In this document: positions 55,677-64,000 of the stretch, piece after piece
Position numbering within the stretch: position 1 is the first letter of the stretch
Layout: each line of letters starts with the position of its first letter
Assembly: GCA_021234155.1 (NCBI GenBank)
Contig: JAJEKV010000392.1
Coordinates: 1 to 64,000, forward strand
Direction: 5' to 3'
Length of the DNA stretch: 64,000 nucleotides
From: Isoetes taiwanensis
Taxonomy: Eukaryota > Streptophyta > Lycopodiopsida > Isoetales > Isoetaceae
Translations under genes and position numbers: made by a program
The notes under the pieces: generated by a model
The model's database searches: none
Seen by the model: only the letters and a program-made list of their open reading frames with translations
Told to the model about the DNA's origin: nothing

Positions 55677-57220
55677 AAGGAAGGAAGGAAGGAAGGAAGG
55701 TTCTTTTATCGTCCGCGGAGGCCAATCGGCCTATGGGACCCAAATTACACGGGTGCAGCAAGCCCATTGCTACCCGGATTAAAAAACCTCCCCTTAGGAG
55801 GGAAAAACCGTTGCAGCAACAACTGCTGGCGGCTGTACAAATATACATATACACATGAATTCCCGGCACCTCAGGTAGGCGCTCGGGGGCAGAGGTGAGT
55901 CCGCAGATCCAAAACCTCGGAGGTAGGAGCCAAGGGATCGAACCGACCCAGATCTTGAGTAGCTCGTCGAGGCGCACCAGTCGCACCAAGAGAATGTAGC
56001 AAGCCGAATCGACTATAGGTCGGACTCTCGGAAGGCATGGCTTTCATCCTCAACAACCCCGGTGGGCAACACCGACAAAGCCCTGCCCCGGCGGCTCTCC
56101 AACCCAGGCCGTCTCAAGCCGAAGATGGTGGGCCCCCACTCAAATGGGCCCTTGATGGTCTGCGCTTCTTCATGGGCAAGCGAGAACGGGTAGAGTGCGG
56201 CCTCGAACTAGGGTGGGGTTTATGTGTTGCTTGTATCCAGAGCATGGTGGTCGAGCTTTCAAGGAAACAAGAGTCCAAGTACCCCCTCGACCTATCGGCC
56301 CGTCGTGTGCGCTGGGACGCACCTATGTGCGTCTACGTTCGGCCAAGGCTTAGCCAGCGGGCTCTCTTGTCCTTCCAACAAGCCACGAAGTCGATTTGCG
56401 GGGCTCATCATACATCGTAAAGCCAAGTCGCGGGCCCGAAAGTGTAAGCCCCATCTTTGGCCACCTTCTAGAAATAAACAATGTGTTCTATCGAGGGTCG
56501 CATGCCGCGGGGCATGAATCGCCTCCCCGCAACAAGATCGATATGGGCGAGGGCTTGACCCCAAGTGCGCATCAAAAATGCCTTCCGGACTGCTCTAAGT
56601 CGTTTCAAGTCACCAAAGACACCACCTGGGCCCCACAACTTCGACCCCATCTGGAAGAACTGGCTCCACCGCGTGCGAACAAATGTGACTGGTGGCTCGA
56701 TCCATACATCTCGCCCCCAATGACTATTGTTTTGCATTTGCGTCTGGCGCCTTCCAACCTGCGGTCACCGAAGGCGAATGGATGCATCCCAATACATTGA
56801 GGATGGAAATTCCACCCCTAGGTACTTGTAGCTGGGTGTAACCTCTACCATCTGCCCCTGATAAGTGAGCGCCGGAGGTGCTGGATGACGTGAGGAGGAT
56901 ATGAGGACCACCTTAGTCTTGGCCAGGTTGACACGCATGTCCGCCTTCGGGCGGGGAATGTGTCGGTGGCATCTAGGTGTGCCTGCATGCCCTCTGGTGT
57001 ATGGGCCAAGAGGTCCACATCATCCGCATAGATGAGCTGCCGGATGACCTGGTGCAAGAGCTGTATACCGTCCCCCCCATTGGCAGCAAGCTAGGCTTCC
57101 AACTGGTCAATCTAAAGTCAAAAGTGTGGGTGAGAGAGGACAACCTTGCCTAACTCCAATGCTAACGGGCAAATGACTGTCCTTCCAGGTTGCATGCGGC
57201 TGTGGCTGACTCTCTACGCC
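55677..57220 (-). mobile_element. 5'-truncated LINE with RT remnant (minus)
   Basis: Absent from copy A (boundary near 23,130). On the minus strand: GVRQGCPLSPTLLTL (~57,150), LIYADDVDLLAHTPEGMQAHLDA (YADD at 57,019-57,030), then after a frame change LTYQGQMVEVTPSYKYLGVEF (~56,810-56,870), the usual C-terminal RT order. Downstream frames (VRTRWSQFFQMGSKLWGP; KRLRAVRKAFLMRTWG) continue the protein in pieces. The left edge is a run of about six AAGG units (55,677-55,701), i.e. a CTTC-type tail at the LINE 3' end and not poly-A. Stops and shifts make it inactive. Its RT differs in sequence from the 17.3 kb LINE, so it is another lineage. Confidence 0.8.
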
Positions 57221-57632
57221 TAGAGGGCAAGCAAACTATTTGAATTAACCCCCAAAAAAAAAAAAAAAAATTGTTTTTGTTAATATTGGTGCGAGGCATC
57301 CATCAAGAGGCTCATACCGATTTGGATGTCGATTTCAAAGCGATCTTAACCATCGTAAGCACGACTCATTTTTTAGCAAGACTTTGTTAACTGTCAGTTT
57401 CAAATATGGATTTAAACCAAAGGTTGTGAAGCGCATTGTATACATGTACAACGTACATATATGGGCGTATGTCTTTGGGGTTCCTCGCCACTGCTGGATG
57501 CACTGCAAGAATATCAACAAAAACAACCGCCATTTGGGAGGGGAGATCTAGGGTTTTTTAATTCAATGGTTCAATTTCCTGATAAGTGGAATGTCATGCT
57601 CAATGGTGTAATATATATTATTAATAATATTT

Positions 57633-58312
57633 ATATACCAAGTCTTTGTACTATGTATGGCCTGTATGAAGTTGGGGAGTATAAATTCGAATGTACGTAC
57701 AATGTAAAGTGTATATTTTTCAAGTTTATATGAGTTTTCTACATTTATCAACATTAATATTCTCAAAGTATTGTATATATTCCTTAAGATCTCATAAAGA
57801 ATGTCATATACCTATGCGGTTATGTTAGTCATACGACGCAAAAAGGATCAATATCTACGAATTGCTTTAAGACGATATAGAAGAGAACATAATACTGTGC
57901 TTTTTACTTCACTAGATTTTATAAAAATTCACAAAATGCTTCAAAATCCATCGATATTTCATGAAGGCAAATGCATGATAGACTTTCTACACATGGTCGG
58001 CCTTGTAAAGTGTGTGCCCTTATGATTAAATCATTAAAGATTTCTCAAGATTCCTTTAAGATTCGCAAAGGTCCACTTCAGATTCAAATTCTAAGCATTT
58101 TGCATATGGATGAAATGTGGCATCTTGCACTTTAGCCTGGAAATGAATACCATATCATTTAATCGTTGAGGAGGATAAGAGAATAATATAAATCTTTGTG
58201 CAAAAATGGAATGTGTTGAGAGTCCTGAGACTTCTCTAGTAGTCAAAATGTTATGGAGATTTCATAAAGGGTCGAACTTTGTGCGATGCGGGAGTGTACA
58301 AAGTCAAATTTC
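57633..58312. other. No recognisable gene
   Basis: AT-rich DNA beyond the right end of duplication copy B. Only short ORFs. Confidence 0.4.
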
Positions 58313-58600
58313 TATATTATGCTCTCCATCAAATTCCTTTTATGAGATGCCCTAATGGATATATAAATAATAGAGCATACATAACCTTCCTTTGATATGA
58401 CTCTTGAAATTTTGACAACTTATAGAGTACAATCTTGTATTATAGTTTATTTAACAACTTATGGAGTACAATCTTGTATTATGCTCTCCATCAAATTCCT
58501 TCTATGAGATTGCCCTAATGGACACATAAATAATAGAGCATAGGTAACCTTCCTTTGATATGACTCTTGAATTTTAACAACTTATAGAGTACTCTTGAAT
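58313..58600. repeat. 162-bp direct repeat, two copies
   Basis: TATTATGCTCTCCATCAAATTCCTT..CCCTAATGGA..AATAATAGAGCATA..CCTTCCTTTGATATGACTCTTGAA..ACAACTTATAGAGTAC occurs at about 58,315 and 58,477, with a few substitutions and one extra base. Confidence 0.85.
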
Positions 58601-59350
58601 AACTCGTCGCTTCTCTCCTGGCTTTTGGCGTTATGCATTAAGTCATATGTGCTTGACCCCTTATTATTTCAGAAAGCATGAAAGCATATGATCGCATTAC
58701 CCGTGGACAAATATTTTGGGCATTGTTATATCAAAACCCTCAGAACAAAAAGAAACAATCCTCTAATACAAATATTCATTACAACTGTATATAAATAAAA
58801 TTAAGATTCAAAATTCCGCGTAGATCATTGGACTTTAATGCAAGCCCTAGTCTCACACCAGTTTGCCCCCTGTTGAAATGCAGATCGATTTGCATGTTTT
58901 GAAAAAGAAAAAAAAAAAACTTCAATGCATGACAACAGATGAAATAGGAGGATTATGTACCTAGTCTGCCGATGTTATACTGGGAATAATCTTGCCAGTC
59001 TCGCTATTCCCGATAGTTATAAAACATTCGGCAGGAGCATAGCTTGCTGATGCTGGATAAAACCTCTCTAAACTCACCATTCATCAGGCTCCTTGCTCAC
59101 TGGTGCTTGTGACTGGCTCCCATAACTGCCTACAGCATTTGAGCAATTTTCCATGTGAATAACACACATCCCATTCTTTTTTCCCTTGTCAATGCGATTC
59201 AATGAAAACATTGATTGTCTGATTAAGCCAACTGGATTCCAGTAAGCCATACTATAACAAGAGTAGAATTTGTACTAAAACTGCCTGCCATGGTGCAGCT
59301 GAATGAGCTGCTAAAACAAAAGAATCAATCAGTGCTTTTTGTTGGCATGA
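58601..59350. other. No recognisable gene
   Basis: Low-complexity AT-rich sequence and an A-run near 58,905. Nothing else supported. Confidence 0.4.
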
Positions 59351-59559
59351 ATATCTAGCATTATAACAGGGGGCTGCTTTTGTATTTTTGTACGTTTTTC
59401 CCTAAGGTTTTTATATGATTTCGTGGTGTATTATCGTAGTATGTACTAATGCATACATCTAGAGTGCGCATACGCATTTCTTATTAACCCCTTACCCCCT
59501 CCCCCAATTCATCGCATGCAAATCTCGAGAGGTTTAGCTTTAGGGTTTCACTCTTCCTT

Positions 59560-60240
59560 GGGGTATTTTAGGGTGCCAGCGTTGGCCTCGGCGAGATGAA
59601 CAAAATTGGAAGCCCCGAAATAGGGTTTCGGCCGATTCGAAGGAGTTTTTGCCAATGGTTACTGTGTTCTGGGGTTTTAGGTGCGGAGAAGCCAAAGATT
59701 TTGTCTATGCTTACGTTTCGCAGATCTCAAAGATCTCAACATCGGACTCACCATTTTGGCCTCAAACATCAAACTCACCATTTCGGAAGAGATTCAAAGA
59801 TTTTGGCAGCGCGAAATAGCTCTCGGACTAATCTCAAAGATTTCGCCAAACGATTCGGACTCAACTTTCTTGTGGCCCCGATCGGTATATCTGATGCACC
59901 GTGCCCCCTTCTATAGCTCCAACAGGTATATTTGTTCTCATTCCGCATCTCATTTCTGCATCCCCTCTTTGGCATTTCTGCGTTTCTTGGCTTCACATTG
60001 TTTCTTTTGCCCGATCTTTCTGATCTTTCTTTATGGGTTAGTTCGGCACCAAGCCCCCCCTTTTTTTGGACCAAGCATAACCGCATCCTGTGGCATCTTT
60101 AGAGGGCAGTTTGGCACCGAGCCCCCCTCTACTAGAAGACCTTTTGTTTTTGAAAAATCATAGCAGCCTTGCCCTATGCGTAGCATCTCTAAGGGGTAGT
60201 TGTCCTGATGTTTTTTGAACCTCCGATTTTTGTTTGCAGG
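59560..60240 (+). other. 5'-gene-like region of the captured interior (copy 3)
   Basis: A TTAGGGTTTCACTC stretch, then frames open from 59,596 (106 codons) and 59,681 (160 codons), overlapping and Ser/Phe-rich. It looks like an upstream region and first exon of a plant gene, but I cannot assign a frame or a family. It is followed by a T-rich acceptor-like site at ~60,238. Confidence 0.3.
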
Positions 60241-60340
60241 GGCATAAAACAATATTTACGTAACCAAGACACTAATATTTAGGGCTTTAGACATGGCTGA
60301 CAGAGATGGATGTATCCCATGATAGATCACATGTTCTGCA

Positions 60341-60597
60341 GGCAAGTAAATAGAACACAACTGCTTCAGGCCAGACGCTATTTCTTCTACCATAATGCCA
60401 GGCAGCTTGGGTTCTTCAGGGAGTTTAAAACAAGAACTGACACAAAGACTGAAGATTTAGAAGCAGCAGGATCTGCAGCCAGTTCAAACATTACTTCTGC
60501 TCAACACGATTACAATAGGTTATATGATCACCATGTCATTGGTTTTATTGTTAGAGAGATATATCTGCAAGCATCTTCTAATTGTCTCAATCTGTAA
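60341..60597 (+). CDS. Exon-like fragment inside element copy 3, unrecognised
   Basis: After an acceptor-like TTCTGCAG the frame reads VNRTQLLQARRYFFYHNARQLGFFREFKTRTDTKTEDLEAAGSAASSNITSAQHDYNRLYDHHVIGFIVREIYLQASS. The composition is that of a real exon. Another acceptor-like site at ~60,631 precedes VLLLNDSRVLLRTNI. No family known to me. Not present in copies 1 and 2 of the element. Confidence 0.4.
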
Positions 60598-61556
60598 AGG
60601 AAAAATAATGTATGTTCTTTATTGTTTGCAGGTGCTGCTATTAAATGATAGCAGGGTTCTTCTGCGCACAAATATCCTCTCCTTTAATATTCCTAGGTAA
60701 TACCATGTTTCTGCCTTGTCTCTCTGGCATCATCTTGTTCCTTCATTACTGCTCTAGTGGAAAGGCAAAGTTAGCCTGTGAGTTATCTTGCAGAATTTTA
60801 GTAAATGATTCACTCATCTTTTCCTTGCAAACTGACCACATGGCTTCCCATCACAATCTTAGCATTTAATGCTATTGAAATTTCTTCCTTTCTTGTCTTA
60901 CAGTGGGAATGTAAGACATTGAGTGACATGTGCTAATACTAAACATGCAGGAGCTAATGTGGTCACTTCCAACCAACTCACACCTCCAATTTTAGTCTTC
61001 TTCATTGGCATGATGTGGGTTCCAACGGTGGCAAAATGTTAGTTGATGGTATTTGCAGAAGGAGCATTACATCCAGATTCATCCAGATACAACTATCTTC
61101 TTTAGTGCACTCAAATGCGTGCAACAATAATACATGTTTGCCACATGGTATCATTGTCTCTAGTCTATGTCTAAATGGTATGAATTGTTTTCTGTTTTTA
61201 TCATGAATGACCATGAAGGACCATGTACATATATGTTTCAAATTACCTTTTGGAGTACTTTGGATTCGATGCTGCACATACACGTAAATATAACACATAA
61301 ATGTAAATATAACGAGATATATATGTTATTTTTTCAATGTAATTGTTTTTATTATTGTCAATATTTGTTTGTTCATATTGTTCATCTAATGGTATCGTTA
61401 GCATTCGCAATGGTTCACCATCCGCTATCATTGACCATGTGTTATGGTGTTGTCAATGTCATTGTTTTATGTTGTTTTACTATTGTGAATCCTTTATTGT
61501 TTTTCTCTTGATGTTATTGTATTTTTTAGTAATTGATATTTAGGCCCATAAAGTGC

Positions 61557-62240
61557 CCCCTTCAGGCAAGTGGTCTCGCGACTTAGGGTTCTCGATGGTG
61601 CTTTCGGTTTGGGCGTGGACATGGAGCTCACTTCCCCTTGAAGGTTAGGGTGCTACGTGGCGGTGGTGCTTCTTCTTGCTATCGGGGTGAATGCTCTTGT
61701 GAGTCGGTTTAGGCGGTGTGAGCCCTCTCTCGCCCTTGTTGTGGCCTTCATCGTGAGGCTGTGGAGCATTATGCGGTTTTATGCCCTCACTTGCGTGCCG
61801 CCTGGGATTGGGTTAGGGCTCTGTTTTGGTGAGATTGACCAGCCGGTGATTACTACTTCATGTGTATCCCGGTGCTTGGCCGCTCTTAGCGGTAGCAAGC
61901 CTTGCATCTGGTGTGTGGCTTGGTTGGTGTGGCTGATTTTGAGGCGGCGGTTGTGGATCTTTCGGGATTCGGCTGACTGTAGCCTCTCGATTCCTCGACT
62001 TCGGTACAAGCTATTTCAAACCTTTTCGGTGTTCAGGGGGAGTAGTAGAGCGGAAGTTTGCCATTTGGCGAGACTTCTTGGGTGTTGTAGATGGTGATGG
62101 TCGGTTTGTACAGCAGTAGAGTTGCAGTTTTTCTGTGAGTTTGTTGTGGAGTGTCGAGGTATCGCTGTCTCTTTGGGGCAGTTCTCCTTCCTCCTCACTT
62201 GCTTTGTAACATTACCATTCTTTTAATATATTGATGCTTT
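61557..62240 (+). other. GC-richer segment with LINE-3'-end character (copy 3 interior)
   Basis: A Cys/Leu/Arg-rich ORF (61,657-62,097, 146 codons) of unclear meaning, followed by GTTTGTAACATTACC and TTTTAATATATTGATGC, which is the style of plant LINE 3' ends. It directly precedes the hairpin. It may be a LINE tail captured with, or inserted into, the element. Confidence 0.35.
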
Positions 62241-62420
62241 AGTTCCCGAAGGGCCCAATTTTTTTTTTAATATAACAATCAATACACAATTACCATTAAC
62301 ATTATTAACACAAACCATTGCATTTAACACATTTAAATTCAAATCCCCCTTAAATCCCCTTTGGTTTGGGTACGTATTCACACGGGGGGTTACATAGGGC
62401 AAAGAGAGCTATCGGATTGT

Positions 62421-63345
62421 TCTTACGCATGAAATTATAACATCCAGCTGATATTTAGATAGCAAAATTAACTTCTTCATGAAATCGTCTAAGTCCCATG
62501 AATAAATGTTCTTCACCAACATGCATAGCACTTTCTTGCACTTTTGCATGTAACCATTTATATGAGATATAAACAGATGCATCCTTGCATTCTTGCCTAT
62601 TGAAGAAGAGCCAAAGTTTTGAATATTGATATCCATGAACTTAGCATATAATCTTGCCAAAATATGTCAATAACTTGCCAGATTATCTTCAACTTCATCA
62701 AACATGACCGATGTTCATGCCCAAAAAGGTGGGCCCTTGGCTAAGGTACAGAAATCTGATATCTGCAACCAGTCAGTGGTTTGAAATTTTTCTATCCCTC
62801 CTGGAAAAGCCTCCATATCTCTATACATGTGTCTCGATTTATCCACAAATCTGCAAAAGCGCCCTGAAGAACCCACATCTAGTAAGCAAAACGTATTTAT
62901 TGCAATGAAATTTATGGCTGTAAAATCAAGGCACAAAGCTCTTGAATGCAATTTCAAAATATCATCCACTTCCGAAGTAGAAGTATCCATTCAAGAAAAA
63001 TACATGAAAAACAAATGCACTAATTTTTTATGGGCAGGAAGCTACGGAAGCAAAAGAAATGTTGAAGCCATCCATCAATTCAAATGCTCACAGACATTAT
63101 TGTACAGAGTTTAATAAGTTTGCTAATGCACTATATATTTTGTATATTAGTTATACATTTTGTATATGTCAATATAATGATCACGTACACAATTGAGTCC
63201 GCATGTCTAGTACCTCTTAAATACATGATGCCAGTGTCCTTACTAAGGGTGTATTCATCATTACATGCAGTTGTTGATTTGGTGTAGCCAATTCGTTATA
63301 TCGTGCCTAAAATCGATGCAAATGCTAGGAAGTTATAAAGAGTGT
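62421..63345. other. No recognisable gene
   Basis: ORFs at 62,715-62,990 (minus) and 62,827-63,114 (plus) overlap on opposite strands and have no family motif. Otherwise AT-rich. Confidence 0.35.
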
Positions 63346-63346
63346 G

Positions 63347-63720
63347 TCATTCATCTTCAACCACTCCCAATTGACTCTCAGCTTCAATAATGTTATGAAA
63401 CTTGTCACCAAAAACTCTTAAAGCAATAATAGTTAGATCATGTTTACTGATGCCACCTCCTGGTCTAATATGTAGCACAATAAGCTCTTGCTTTAGAGTT
63501 TTAAGCTTGAAAAGATAGACATTAACATTGTCACAAGAATCAAGCCTCCTTTTCCCCATCTATTGTTTAATCAGAGACTGTCTCTTCATCCCAGTTTTCT
63601 TTTAAGATTTTCTTCAACTTTAACAGACCAAGATAGGTAACAATGAATTCATCCACACTTGGTAATTAGACCCATCAACGATTGGATTAGTGCAGAGTTT
63701 GAATACAACACAGACAATTT
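63347..63720 (-). pseudogene. Copia-type gag remnant
   Basis: The minus strand begins with NPIVDGSNYQVWMNSLLPIL (~63,690-63,625), the N-terminal signature of Copia gag (usual form L.GSNY..W...M...L). After frame changes it continues YLFKLKTLKQELIVLHIRPGGGISKHDLTIIALRVFGDKFHNIIEAESQLGVVEDE (63,347-63,559), the typical alternating segment (usual form ..D.ELV...L.GLG.EY..I...I). No protease, integrase or RT follows within the window on this strand. Broken and inactive. Confidence 0.65.
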
Positions 63721-64000
63721 GAGCAATAGTTATCCAATCTAAGAACCTGTACAAGAAAGCCAAAATCTGGTCCAAAACAAATATTTTGAAGATTGGAAGA
63801 ACACAAATGAAAACTGGTAGTTCCAAAAATTAATTGAATCAAAGTAAAAATTGATGTGATTTTGCAGTTACTCAAAAAATGCCATGTAAACACATTGTGA
63901 AATTCAAAACTCACCAGATAGAATCAAGAATGGGATCAATAGACTGATGAAGCAAGGACGAATCAAATTTGAAGAGGTTTCACTGAGATTATACCACACC
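63721..64000. other. No recognisable feature at the right edge
   Basis: AT-rich sequence upstream of the gag remnant. No LTR end identified. Confidence 0.3.

Larger units (their letters stand above)
47118..57632 (+). repeat. Segmental duplication, copy B (pairs with 15,053-23,552)
   Basis: Collinear with copy A and in the same orientation, but lengthened by a sequence replacement at ~47,490-47,763, the element at 48,637-51,237, the insertion at ~53,853-54,650 and the LINE at 55,677-57,220. It lacks copy A's LINE at 17,303. The left boundary cuts the transposase-like remnant. Confidence 0.9.
59351..62420 (+). mobile_element. Gene-fragment-carrying element, copy 3
   Basis: Starts ATATCTAGCATTATAACAGGGGG (~59,351) with the shared 5' block to ~59,480, has ~2.75 kb of private interior, then the decayed hairpin (62,242-62,256), T-run and 3' block (to CACGGGGGGTTACATAGGGC, ~62,400). 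The interior has intron-like acceptors (TTTGTTTGCAG at ~60,238, TTCTGCAG at ~60,340, ATTGTTTGCAG at ~60,631) and coding-like text. Its 3' block is shorter than in copies 1 and 2, so the right end is approximate. Confidence 0.7.

Noticed and set aside
61657-62097. 146-codon Cys/Leu/Arg-rich ORF as a membrane protein
   Set aside because: The opposite strand is also open, no family motif is present, and it abuts a LINE-like 3' end.
63084-63287. Short Ile/Val-rich ORF
   Set aside because: AT-rich, hydrophobic by composition, no supporting signal.

Overview
This window looks like repeat-rich nuclear DNA from a land plant with a large genome. A gymnosperm is a guess from the LINE, transposase-like and tandem-repeat content; nothing here proves it. 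Reasons for a plant: a LEA_2/NHL protein, a receptor-kinase fragment with the plant RYLAPEW motif, a DOMON (AIR12/cytochrome b561-type) exon followed by a plant-style splice donor, Copia gag, plant-type LINE reverse transcriptase (RT), and many MITE-like foldbacks. Gene density is very low. Only one gene (LEA_2, 21,451-22,101, minus) looks intact; other coding sequence is fragmentary or broken.

Layout. 1-11,637: head-to-tail array of a ~1.1 kb monomer (ten near-full copies and one deleted copy), decaying into diverged pieces to 12,180 and then a GC-rich, CpG-dense tract to 12,425. 15,053-23,552 and 47,118-57,632 are two copies (A and B) of one ~5.5 kb ancestral segment in the same orientation, each enlarged by different insertions. 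Copy A carries a 5'-truncated LINE (17,303-20,226), which itself holds a hAT-like MITE dimer with an 8-bp target duplication. Copy B carries a 2.6 kb gene-fragment-bearing element (48,637-51,237), an ~0.8 kb insertion that splits its LEA_2 copy, and a second 5'-truncated LINE on the minus strand (55,677-57,220). The A/B comparison therefore works as an empty-site/filled-site experiment and fixes insertion boundaries.

Between the copies: a kinase fragment (24.6-25.0 kb), microsatellites, a ~58-bp minisatellite (26.8-27.4 kb), a 172-197-bp degenerate repeat (30.9-31.7 kb), and a 35-46 kb block with broken minus-strand coding sequence, a recurring CACGC-n-GCGTG palindrome, a 171-bp foldback, a long TCC microsatellite and a transposase-like pseudogene (45.7-47.1 kb). 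The right end (57.6-64 kb) holds a 162-bp direct repeat, another gene-fragment element (59,351-62,420) and a Copia gag remnant (minus, ~63.35-63.72 kb).

Main discovery candidate: three elements (36,553-38,375 minus; 48,637-51,237 plus; 59,351-62,420 plus) share a ~140-bp 5' block starting TAGCATTATAACAGGGGG and a ~150-360-bp 3' block starting with a GGGCCC-GAA-GGGCCC hairpin. Their interiors are unrelated and hold different gene-like fragments, some with splice signals. They look like one family of non-autonomous DNA elements that picks up host genomic DNA. They lack the terminal features of canonical Helitrons, Pack-MULEs or LTR elements.
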